This document shows positions 1 to 8,338 of a stretch of DNA of 32,418 nt, piece by piece. Origin of the DNA: Flavobacterium sp. (GTDB taxonomy: Bacteria; Bacteroidota; Bacteroidia; Flavobacteriales; Flavobacteriaceae); contig NVUT01000006.1 in assembly GCA_002733185.1 (NCBI GenBank), positions 58,782 to 91,199 of the forward strand, written 5' to 3'. Position 1 is the stretch's first letter. The number at the start of each line of letters is the position of its first letter. Position numbers and translations under genes: made by a program. Under the pieces are notes generated by a model that saw nothing but the letters and a program-made list of their open reading frames with translations, was not told where the DNA came from and did not search any database.

Positions 1-1645
<1,645 letters not shown>

Positions 1646-1676
1646 AGCATACAGCCTAAAGCCTACAGCTTACAGC
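1646..1676. repeat. right inverted-repeat arm of the four-helix-bundle element
   Basis: This arm begins at the base next to the ATG of the four-helix-bundle gene and ends 4 nt before the groES stop codon. It is a run of heptamers (AGCATAC AGCCTAA AGCCTAC AGCTTAC) inverted relative to the left arm, with 26/31 identity. In the groESL mRNA the two arms could form a long imperfect stem closing the whole ORF in a loop. Confidence 0.85.
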
Positions 1677-1680
1677 ATTT

Positions 1681-1956
1681 TTATATAATCGCAAGTATAT
1701 CTTCTTCTCGCATAATAAGGTAATCGGTACCTTCGTATTTTAATTCGCTTCCAGAATACTTTCCGTAAAGAACGATGTCACCAACTTTTACGGTCATTTT
1801 ATGATCTTTTTTGCCTTTACCTAGAGCGACTACTTTTCCTTGTTGTGGTTTCTCTTTTGCAGAATCTGGGATATAAAGTCCCGAAGCAGTTTTAGTTTCC
1901 GCTTCTTGTGGTTCTACGAGAACCCTGTCTGAAAGAGGTTGAATTTTTAATGCCAT
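1681..1956 (-). CDS. groES: co-chaperonin GroES
   Basis: GroES is the 10 kDa heptameric lid that caps GroEL and releases folded substrate. The 91-aa product [20 protein letters not shown] has the canonical beta-barrel start. A mobile-loop region ([17 protein letters not shown], about 22-38) follows, and the C-terminus reads [14 protein letters not shown]. The track starts at an in-frame TTG; the ATG two codons later at 1954-1956 gives the normal length and N-terminus and is preferred. It is the first gene of the groES-(four-helix bundle)-groEL unit, with a sigma-54-like promoter about 50 nt upstream. Confidence 0.98.
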   Translation of the reverse strand: MALKIQPLSDRVLVEPQEAETKTASGLYIPDSAKEKPQQGKVVALGKGKKDHKMTVKVGDIVLYGKYSGSELKYEGTDYLIMREEDILAII

Positions 1957-2004
1957 TATCAATTTATTTTTAGATGTTAATTATTGTATTTAATAATGGT
2001 TTTA

Positions 2005-2020
2005 TGCTAAAAGTATGCCA
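2005..2020 (-). promoter_or_regulatory. candidate sigma-54 (-24/-12) promoter of groESL
   Basis: On the minus strand the sequence is TGGCATACTTTTAGCA. The GG of TGGCA and the GC of TAGCA are separated by exactly 10 nt, the spacing required for RpoN promoters; the -12 box is TAGC rather than TTGC. It lies about 50 nt upstream of groES. No TAnnTTTG box was seen at this place. Confidence 0.5.
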
Positions 2021-2032
2021 GTTAAAAATGTG

Positions 2033-2065
2033 TGACAATTACCAATGTAAAATGCCAGCTTGTCA
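2033..2065. promoter_or_regulatory. TGACA...TGTCA dyad upstream of groES (possible enhancer/operator)
   Basis: TGACA at 2033-2037 and TGTCA at 2061-2065 form an inverted pair separated by 23 nt. TGCCAG also occurs twice here (2017-2022 and 2053-2058). The position just upstream of the -24/-12 element would suit an activator or repressor site. Binding partner unknown. Confidence 0.35.
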
Positions 2066-2093
2066 TAAAATAAATTGAAACGAGAAGAAAAGT

Positions 2094-2453
2094 TTAGTTG
2101 GTATTTTGAGTTTCTATTGGAATACTTATGCTTTCTTGATACAATAAAGCTATACCAGTAATGCCAATAATAATTGTTAATGTTAGTAAACCAGATTTTA
2201 GAAAAGAAAATTTATTTTTTTTAATGGTTTTTATTTTAGAAAAAGGAATCTCTGATTGGGTTTCCCTTTTTTGAATACTAACAGTATTGTCGGTTACATC
2301 TACAATTATTGCATCTATTTTTGTAGAATCTATTGTTGTTATTTTGTATTTTTTACCTACAATTATTTCTGAAGATGTAAGTTCAATGCTTTTGTAACCA
2401 AAGCAACTTGTTAATAGGATACAAATAGAGAATAAAAAAGTAATTAATTTCAT
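2094..2453 (-). CDS. small putative lipoprotein with C-terminal membrane helix
   Basis: This is a 119-aa protein of unknown function. It starts with a lipoprotein signal peptide, with LLTSCFG as the likely lipobox and Cys near residue 17. The middle (about 30-80, KKYKITTIDSTKIDAIIVDV ... IPFSKIKTIKK) looks like a short beta-rich, Sm-like fold seen in many small Bacteroidota proteins. A hydrophobic helix follows (about 86-104, SGLLTLTIIIGITGIALLY), leaving a short polar tail. It lies alone between the lipase terminator and the groES promoter region. A short ATT repeat precedes its start. Lipidation is inferred from the lipobox only. Confidence 0.75.
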   Translation of the reverse strand: MKLITFLFSICILLTSCFGYKSIELTSSEIIVGKKYKITTIDSTKIDAIIVDVTDNTVSIQKRETQSEIPFSKIKTIKKNKFSFLKSGLLTLTIIIGITGIALLYQESISIPIETQNTN

Positions 2454-2483
2454 AATGAATAAAATAGTTATTCTAGTGAACGC

Positions 2484-2500
2484 TATTATTATTATTATTG
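2484..2500. repeat. short ATT microsatellite upstream of the small lipoprotein gene
   Basis: Five consecutive ATT units lie about 30 nt upstream of the ATG at 2453. The tract is short and may simply be AT-rich spacer. Confidence 0.5.
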
Positions 2501-2510
2501 CGTTTACAAC

Positions 2511-2542
2511 AAAAAAATGCCAGCTTAAAAAGCTGGCATTTT
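2511..2542 (-). terminator. rho-independent terminator after the lipase-like gene
   Basis: This is a perfect 13-bp stem, AAAATGCCAGCTT paired with AAGCTGGCATTTT around an AAA loop, with A/T tails on both sides so it could act in both directions. It lies 25 nt past the stop of the 2567-5731 gene. The same stem sequence recurs after secG (7943-7976), and half of it recurs upstream of groES. Confidence 0.85.
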
Positions 2543-2566
2543 ACATATAAAATTAATGAATATGTT

Positions 2567-5500
2567 TTAATGCTGAATAAAAAGCTGTTTCATGGTTACA
2601 CCATTAATATCGTGAATGTGTAAATAATATAATCCATTGGGTATATTTGTTGTTTCAACTGTTTTGTCAATATTTGTTGTCTGCCCTTGGTACATAAGGT
2701 TTGAAAACTGATCGTAAATATAAATATAATAAGTACCTTCAGGATAACTGGTAAAATCTAATTTAAAATTTTCATCTGCTGAGTTTGGTATTGGATCTGG
2801 AGGTAATGCATCACAACTTGTACAAGACCCTCCAGAATTATCATGCTCCACATAGATATATAGAGAGCCACCTTCACCACAACTATTAACTGCTTCTAAT
2901 TGTACATAACCACTATGCCCACCATTACCAGACCATATTCCAGAATTCCATCCAGTATTGTTTGGTAACATTTGCCAATTGTCGCTAGATTGATCTACGG
3001 GGTCAACTATATCGTAATCAGGGTCAAAAGGGTAAGGTAATATCCAATTATAGGATGTTGCACCGTCACTGCCGCCGCCGCTATAAGTGTACCAAGACCC
3101 AGAATTTACTAACTCTGGACCATTTAAACTTGTAGGCGCATCAGGCCTGCCTACCCAAATATTTTTTTGAACAGTCTGGTCTAAAAATATGGCTCTTATA
3201 TAACCTGAGCTACCGCTTGTTGAGTTACCTTCTACGGTTATAGAATGTCCATCTGAGGTAATAAATTGTAAGCTGTTTGATACTTCCCAAGTTACTACAT
3301 GAGAACCTATGTCGCAGAAGCCAAAATCGTACGTTACAATATCATTATTACAAACAACATCGGGACCATTTAAATCATTAGCATCTAAATATACAGTTGG
3401 AGGTTGTGGATTGCCTGCTAGTTCTTCGAATAGCCAATCTTTACTAGCTTGAGTAAAAGAAACGTGTTCTGTGTTGTTGGTTTCTCCATAATAACTATCA
3501 AAAGGTGTTTGATTGGTACATACAATATTTTTATCTATAGGTTGATACCAATCTGAAAACCCACTTGTGTCTAATGCAGAATGTGTTGAAATAAAGGCGT
3601 GAGGAACAACTAAATCACTTTCTGTAGAAGGAACATACATTTGTATGTCAAGATTGTTTTCTGCTAATTTTGCAACAAGTACTTCTTTTAAATCATTACC
3701 AGTATTAAAGTAACCGCCAGGAACCGCATCCATGCTGCCTTGCCAGTTTGTGTTTGTTCTGTAGGCAATAAGAGAATTATAAAAATTCCAATCTAGCCTA
3801 TACGCCCTAATGTCAAATACCATACCTGTTTGATTAATTTCTTGTTGATAATTGTTTTTAATTGTCAAGAAATTAATTCTCCAATCAAAAAACCACCAAG
3901 ACAAATCTATATAGCCTCTCATGTCTAAATAACGTTGAGCAGGCTGTGCGTTTTTTACACCAGTAAGCGACCCGTTTATTATAGAAATGTTTCTACTTTG
4001 AGTTGGATATCCATTAGAAGAAGATATGCCGTTTGCTGCTAAATCTGCTTGATAATTTAGAAAGTATGGTGATTTAGTGGAAGTAGTAAAATAGTCATAA
4101 TGATCTATTAGCATCTGTTTTGCAGCCGGAGAACGTAAGCTTTCTTCATACTGTTTTTTTGCTTCGTCATCTCCATTAATGAAACCTAAAAAATAAATAC
4201 TACCTTGAATAGCTAATGGAATGTTTGCTCCTTGATGTGGACTATCCACACTTATCCATAAACGAGTATTGTGATGCCAAGAGTTGTCTCCAGTAGTTTG
4301 TTCTTGTTTTTCCATATAAGCTAATGCGTAACGTGTAATTTGCCCTCCCATACTAGGGCCTACTATTACTAATTCTTCTGCACTATTATTATCTGCTAAA
4401 CTGGTATTAACTTCTTTAATGAAAGAAGTTAATGTCATTGCATTACGTTGTATATAGTCTGCACCAAAATCGTGTAAAATCTCATTATCATCCCACGGAG
4501 CACGCTCTGTAGGTAAATTTATAATGATAACATCGTAGTTTTCTTCTTGGAGGTTAAAAACTAAATTATCATTAGGATTATTTCCATATTTCATCAAACG
4601 ATAAAGAGATTTGTAATCGTTAGGTTCAAACACACCCTCTACATTTTTATTTAATTCTTGACAAATTGGGTCATTGATACAATCAACGACTTCAATACGT
4701 CTTTTATCTCCAGGGTCAAAACCATCTATTAGTATAAAAGGTTTTTTAACACGTGACAAATCGCAATTGCCAGATTGATTATTATTACCAAAAAATATTT
4801 TATACTCCATTTTTCCGTTCATGGCAGATTGCTCGTCCCAAGCCTGATAAGGTGTGGTAGATGTGTAGGGAACTATATTAGTTTTTGAACAGCCATTTGG
4901 AGGAGGAATGTTTTGCGAAGCCTCACGGTTTATTACCCTTATTTTTGCAAAGGTGGTTAAGGTACTGTTATCTGTATAGGTAATAGTAAACTCTATTAAT
5001 TTTTCTCCAAAACTAGCATAGGTTACATTGTGTAAATTAGTATTTACAACCTCGTTAGTAACTAATGAAAAACTGCCGTTTGAACCAAAATTTGTATTTA
5101 GTGTTTTTATACTTTTTCCGTTATTAAAATAGATAGTGTTGTTTATTCTAAAGGATACAGTTCCGTTAGTAGAGGCAATGATAAATTCTTTTTGAGGGCT
5201 AATGAGGCTAACGTGTTTTTCAAAAACAGTAGTTTTTCCAACTATTGGAGTATATACACCGTTAATGTAGTTTAGACCACCATCATTCTCATTCTCCTCG
5301 TTGTAAAATAGAAAATTAAAATAGGTGTTTATTACACCTATTTCTACAATAGGTATAGCGGGATTGTTGTTTGCAAAATAAACTTGTTCTTTAAAATTTT
5401 TTAAATCGTCTATTGATATAAACTGTGATTGATTATCGCTTGCCCTATGAAGCTCGGATAAGGCTTGTTTAAACAATTTTGAATTTGCCGTGTTGTACTC

Positions 5501-5731
5501 TGTAGTATTAAAAGTGTATAGATTACAAAAAGGCGAAACTTTATTGTATAAAATACCTGTAGTAATTTGAGGTTGTATTAATTGTAAGGCATCCTGCCAA
5601 TACTGTATATCTTGTTGTTTAAAAGTCGCTACTGTTGGTGGGTTTTGAGAAAACAAGATAATTGTAAAACATAAGAATAAAAAAGTACTAAGTTTCTTAC
5701 TTAAAATGTAGTTTTTCTTTGAAAAATTCAT
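2567..5731 (-). CDS. secreted lipase-like alpha/beta hydrolase with T9SS C-terminal sorting domain
   Basis: This large exported protein (1054 aa) is probably an esterase/lipase delivered to the cell surface or medium by the T9SS. Residues 1-29 form a Sec signal peptide ending near LFSQN. A ~270-residue N-terminal region is unrecognised. The hydrolase core follows from about 330 (KPFILIDGFDPGD), with the nucleophile elbow GPSMGG at 458-463 (Ser460) and VDSPHQGA, a motif typical of lipases, at about 495. From about 785 there are Ig/PKD-like beta segments with Cys pairs. The end (NGLYYLHIHDINGVTMKQLF) resembles a type A sorting domain. It is separated from the upstream lipoprotein gene by a hairpin and has its own terminator. 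Substrate cannot be told from sequence. Confidence 0.85.
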   Translation of the reverse strand: MNFSKKNYILSKKLSTFLFLCFTIILFSQNPPTVATFKQQDIQYWQDALQLIQPQITTGILYNKVSPFCNLYTFNTTEYNTANSKLFKQALSELHRASDNQSQFISIDDLKNFKEQVYFANNNPAIPIVEIGVINTYFNFLFYNEENENDGGLNYINGVYTPIVGKTTVFEKHVSLISPQKEFIIASTNGTVSFRINNTIYFNNGKSIKTLNTNFGSNGSFSLVTNEVVNTNLHNVTYASFGEKLIEFTITYTDNSTLTTFAKIRVINREASQNIPPPNGCSKTNIVPYTSTTPYQAWDEQSAMNGKMEYKIFFGNNNQSGNCDLSRVKKPFILIDGFDPGDKRRIEVVDCINDPICQELNKNVEGVFEPNDYKSLYRLMKYGNNPNDNLVFNLQEENYDVIIINLPTERAPWDDNEILHDFGADYIQRNAMTLTSFIKEVNTSLADNNSAEELVIVGPSMGGQITRYALAYMEKQEQTTGDNSWHHNTRLWISVDSPHQGANIPLAIQGSIYFLGFINGDDEAKKQYEESLRSPAAKQMLIDHYDYFTTSTKSPYFLNYQADLAANGISSSNGYPTQSRNISIINGSLTGVKNAQPAQRYLDMRGYIDLSWWFFDWRINFLTIKNNYQQEINQTGMVFDIRAYRLDWNFYNSLIAYRTNTNWQGSMDAVPGGYFNTGNDLKEVLVAKLAENNLDIQMYVPSTESDLVVPHAFISTHSALDTSGFSDWYQPIDKNIVCTNQTPFDSYYGETNNTEHVSFTQASKDWLFEELAGNPQPPTVYLDANDLNGPDVVCNNDIVTYDFGFCDIGSHVVTWEVSNSLQFITSDGHSITVEGNSTSGSSGYIRAIFLDQTVQKNIWVGRPDAPTSLNGPELVNSGSWYTYSGGGSDGATSYNWILPYPFDPDYDIVDPVDQSSDNWQMLPNNTGWNSGIWSGNGGHSGYVQLEAVNSCGEGGSLYIYVEHDNSGGSCTSCDALPPDPIPNSADENFKLDFTSYPEGTYYIYIYDQFSNLMYQGQTTNIDKTVETTNIPNGLYYLHIHDINGVTMKQLFIQH

Positions 5732-5787
5732 AATTTTGGATTGTTAAATGTTAATAAAGATGCGTTTTTTTTAATGTTTACTATTTT

Positions 5788-5809
5788 GGTGGTTGTTACA
5801 GCAACCACC
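5788..5809. terminator. hairpin between the lipoprotein and lipase-like genes
   Basis: GGTGGTTG pairs with CAACCACC around a 6-nt loop. The T-run follows the stem on the plus strand, whereas both neighbouring genes are on the minus strand. In their transcript the stem is preceded by A's and followed by AAAATAG, so it is a good hairpin but only a weak terminator in the expected direction. Confidence 0.45.
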
Positions 5810-5824
5810 TTTTTTGTTGGAGTT

Positions 5825-6421
5825 TTATCTAAAACTTGTTGTGTTTATGGTGTTTTTATTAAAGTCAAAACGACCTTCAGTTATTTGAATAATGTCATTT
5901 GGATGTATGTCGTTTTTTAAGGTGCAATAAAAAGTGCCAGAGATAACCTCATCATCGTACCGTGTTATTATTATTTTACCTGTATTTTCTATTGAACTAT
6001 ATCCTGATGTTGGACTACCACCATTATAAATAGCACCCATATACACAATGTTAGTGTTAGCTTGACTAAAAGCGCCATCTACATGTTTAATAATGTACTC
6101 ACCAACACCCAAAGAGTCTATATTTGGTAGTTTAAAAGCGATACCACCTCTGTTTTCTACTCGGTCTATTGCCTCTATCCAATCGTAACGTATATTCAAG
6201 CCTCTTGCGGTACTATAATTAACACCAGTTGGAGCTCCCCCTAGTTGGCTACTAACCCTACTGTCTTTTGGCACCATAATTTGCCCATTAATTTTACAGC
6301 CAAAAGTATTAGCTCCTATTTTTGTTGCTTCTGGTAATGTTGGGTTGTAAGGGTCTTCTTCACGATTGCAACTGGCTTGCATCATGATAAATAAACTGAG
6401 TAGTAGGATTGTAGTTTTCAT
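5825..6421 (-). CDS. putative surface/periplasmic lipoprotein
   Basis: This 198-aa protein has a lipoprotein signal peptide MKTTILLLSLFIMMQASC, with the lipobox Cys at residue 18 followed by NREED, an acidic stretch that in Bacteroidota can mark surface export. The mature part begins with GANTFGCKINGQIMVP, a start seen in a family of Bacteroidota proteins of unknown function (DUF6252-like, from memory). Predicted beta-rich; no catalytic motif seen. It begins 5 nt after the LRR gene's stop, so the two are almost certainly co-transcribed and may work together at the cell surface. Function unknown. Confidence 0.8.
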   Translation of the reverse strand: MKTTILLLSLFIMMQASCNREEDPYNPTLPEATKIGANTFGCKINGQIMVPKDSRVSSQLGGAPTGVNYSTARGLNIRYDWIEAIDRVENRGGIAFKLPNIDSLGVGEYIIKHVDGAFSQANTNIVYMGAIYNGGSPTSGYSSIENTGKIIITRYDDEVISGTFYCTLKNDIHPNDIIQITEGRFDFNKNTINTTSFR

Positions 6422-6426
6422 ATGTC

Positions 6427-7557
6427 TTATTTTTTTAAAATTTGTTTAATGCTATAATTATTGTCTTGGTCTGTTGCTTTAATAAAATAAACGCCAGTAT
6501 TTAAAGAGGTAGTATTTATACTTTTAATGGCGGTTTGGTTGTATTTACTAATAAGTAGTTGCCCTAGTAAATTATAAACTTCAATTTTAATAATTGGCGA
6601 TTGTGATTGTATGTTTAACTTTTCGTTTACGGGGTTTGGATACACTATAAGGTTGGTTATTGTGTTTTGGGTTGTAGTTAATAGACATTTTTCGGTAAAA
6701 ATTATTGGATGTCCTACTTGGTCTTCTATAAAAGTTGCCAAGCTAGAGTTTACATCGTCTATACAAACAGTTTCTAGGTTAGGAAGGTTTGTAAAATCAC
6801 TGGTGTACGATCCACTAGTGCTTATGTTGTCATTATTTCCGTTTTTAAGATTAAGGTATGTTAATTCAGTATTATACAGTAAACTTACTGTAATTAAGTC
6901 GGTATTATTACTTAAATCAAGCTCGGTTAAATTATTATTTCTACAATGTAAAAAATTTAACAAAGGGTTATTACTTAAATCTATCTGAGTTAGTTGATTA
7001 GCTTCACAGGTTAACTTTACTAAAATAGGATTATTTGTTACATCTATATTTGTAAGCTGGTTGGCTTGTACGTATAAATATTGTAAAGCAGGGTTGTTGC
7101 TAAGATCTATAGTTGTTAGGTTGCCAAAGTTTACTTGTATTATTCTTAATTCTTCATTATTACTTACATCTATAGTGCTTAATTGGCTGCCAGAGATACT
7201 TAAACCTCTTAAAACAGAATTATTACTAATATTGATGCTTGTTAAGGGGTTTTGGTTACAAACAAGATCTAACAATGCAGTATTGTAACTTAAATCTATA
7301 TTGGCAAGCTGGTTATAACTACATTGTAGTTTATCTATGTTAACAAAAGCTTCAATACCTGTTAGGTCTGCAATTTCGCCAGGGTTTTGCGATGTTCCGT
7401 CTAGGTTTAGTGTTTCGGTTACAGCTTCTGCTTCGCTAAATTGTATTTCGCTATCATTATTGGTATCAATAATAGGGTCGTGATTTAAGAGTTTGTTTTT
7501 AAAATTTATATCGGGTATGTTTACTATTTGAGCATAACTAACTAAGTTAATCATCAC
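6427..7557 (-). CDS. leucine-rich-repeat protein with T9SS sorting domain; signal peptide out of frame
   Basis: The track ORF (376 aa) contains about ten ~21-residue LRRs of the form LTxIDLSNNPxLxxLxCxxNQ (about 55-240), a spacer, then a type A T9SS sorting domain beginning LIVYPNPVNEKLNI and ending YSIKQILKK. Such proteins are exported to the cell surface, often as adhesins. The listed start (GTG-ATG, MMINLVSYAQ) gives only the last part of a signal peptide. The true start appears to be the ATG at 7592-7594. With one A removed from the A9 run that follows it, the reading is MKKNIIHLSLLFVMINL..., a textbook signal peptide fused in frame. As sequenced, that ATG reads MKKKHYTSLFIIRDD and stops. 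The gene is therefore frameshifted, phase-variable, slippage-expressed or wrongly sequenced; full extent would be 6427-7594. Confidence 0.85.
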   Translation of the reverse strand: MMINLVSYAQIVNIPDINFKNKLLNHDPIIDTNNDSEIQFSEAEAVTETLNLDGTSQNPGEIADLTGIEAFVNIDKLQCSYNQLANIDLSYNTALLDLVCNQNPLTSINISNNSVLRGLSISGSQLSTIDVSNNEELRIIQVNFGNLTTIDLSNNPALQYLYVQANQLTNIDVTNNPILVKLTCEANQLTQIDLSNNPLLNFLHCRNNNLTELDLSNNTDLITVSLLYNTELTYLNLKNGNNDNISTSGSYTSDFTNLPNLETVCIDDVNSSLATFIEDQVGHPIIFTEKCLLTTTQNTITNLIVYPNPVNEKLNIQSQSPIIKIEVYNLLGQLLISKYNQTAIKSINTTSLNTGVYFIKATDQDNNYSIKQILKK

Positions 7558-7582
7558 GAATAATAAAGAGAGATGTATAATG

Positions 7583-7591
7583 TTTTTTTTT
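7583..7591 (-). repeat. A9 homopolymer (T9 on plus strand) in LRR signal-peptide region
   Basis: The run directly follows the ATG at 7592-7594. Eight A's would place that ATG in frame with the downstream LRR ORF; nine do not. A single-nucleotide tract at this position is a classic place for slipped-strand or transcriptional slippage. Confidence 0.8.
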
Positions 7592-7594
7592 CAT

Positions 7595-7942
7595 AGTTTT
7601 AGGCTCTAAGTTTGTTTATTGTGACTACCAATTTACAGTCTTTTTTGTTTATCTATAATTAGATAATGTGTCAATATAGTCGACAAAGCGTTTAGTTTTT
7701 GTAAATTAAGTTGTTTTATTTCAACAAAACAATAAGTATAAACACGTATTTTAAGAAGTCATCTTGACATTTCTAAAGGTATTAATTAAATTAAAACAAC
7801 TAAACCCTTATGTAATAACTGGTATATTTATGTAATAAGTGTTTGTAAAGTATTTAAATGAGTTCATCCAGAGTTTTGTAATTATTAGAGGTTTTATAAA
7901 CTTAAAAAGGCATTATGGACTTCTAATACAGTTTTTTATAAC
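7595..7942. other. AT-rich noncoding gap between secG terminator and LRR gene
   Basis: About 350 bases without a supportable gene. The only structured element found is a pair of direct repeats at 7808-7841. It presumably holds the promoter of the LRR-lipoprotein unit, but no clear TAnnTTTG box was found on the minus strand. Confidence 0.6.
7808..7841. promoter_or_regulatory. two direct repeats, possible activator binding site
   Basis: TTATGTAATAACTG (7808-7821) and TTATGTAATAAGTG (7828-7841) match at 13 of 14 positions with an exact 20-nt period, about two helical turns. This arrangement is typical of a dimeric response regulator binding one DNA face. It lies roughly 215 nt upstream of the proposed LRR start. 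Confidence 0.4.
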
Positions 7943-7976
7943 AAAAAAATGCCAACTTAAAAAAAGCTGGCATTTT
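7943..7976 (-). terminator. terminator after secG
   Basis: The stem AAAATGCCAACTT / AAGCTGGCATTTT (one A-C mismatch) has flanking A and T runs and lies 24 nt after the secG stop. It is nearly identical to the stem-loop at 2511-2542. Confidence 0.8.
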
Positions 7977-7999
7977 AAATATTTTATAAAAGTGACTAT

Positions 8000-8338
8000 C
8001 TAGTTGTTATCTCCAGTAGTATCTTGTGTTGTTGTATCTGCTGGTGGTAATGCGTTTTCAATAGCATTTTCGTCAAATGCTTTTGAGCCAGAATTTCCAG
8101 AACCTCCCATAATTGAAATATTTGAAAGTAAAATTAATGCTAATAATAAAGTAGCCAATGTCCAAGTACTCTTATCTAAAAAGTCGGTTGTTTTTTGAAC
8201 TCCTCCTAATTGTTGAGTTCCTCCGCCACCAAACGATGAACCTAATCCGCCACCTTTAGGGTTTTGAACCATTATTACAATGATTAATAAAAATGCTACG
8301 AAAATAATTAATGCTATAAATATTGTAAACGTACTCAT
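8000..8338 (-). CDS. secG: preprotein translocase subunit SecG
   Basis: SecG is the small membrane subunit of the SecYEG channel that moves unfolded proteins across the inner membrane. The 112-aa protein has the expected two membrane helices (about 3-22 and 58-76) joined by the conserved loop MVQNPKGGGLGSSFGGGG. It has the acidic, Thr/Asp-rich C-terminal tail common in Bacteroidota. Its ATG overlaps the TGA of the upstream gene (ATGA), indicating translational coupling, and a terminator follows. It is the last gene of the miaB-to-secG run. Confidence 0.95.
   Translation of the reverse strand: MSTFTIFIALIIFVAFLLIIVIMVQNPKGGGLGSSFGGGGTQQLGGVQKTTDFLDKSTWTLATLLLALILLSNISIMGGSGNSGSKAFDENAIENALPPADTTTQDTTGDNN

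Noticed and set aside
5788-5809. Strong terminator for the LRR-lipoprotein unit
   Set aside because: The hairpin is good but its T-run follows on the plus strand, not in the direction of the minus-strand genes, so only a hairpin of uncertain role is claimed.
6611-7288. Plus-strand ORFs 6611-6988 and 7061-7288
   Set aside because: They lie opposite the LRR repeats; their periodic Leu/Ser/Ile content mirrors the repeat codons and no start context or family match is seen.
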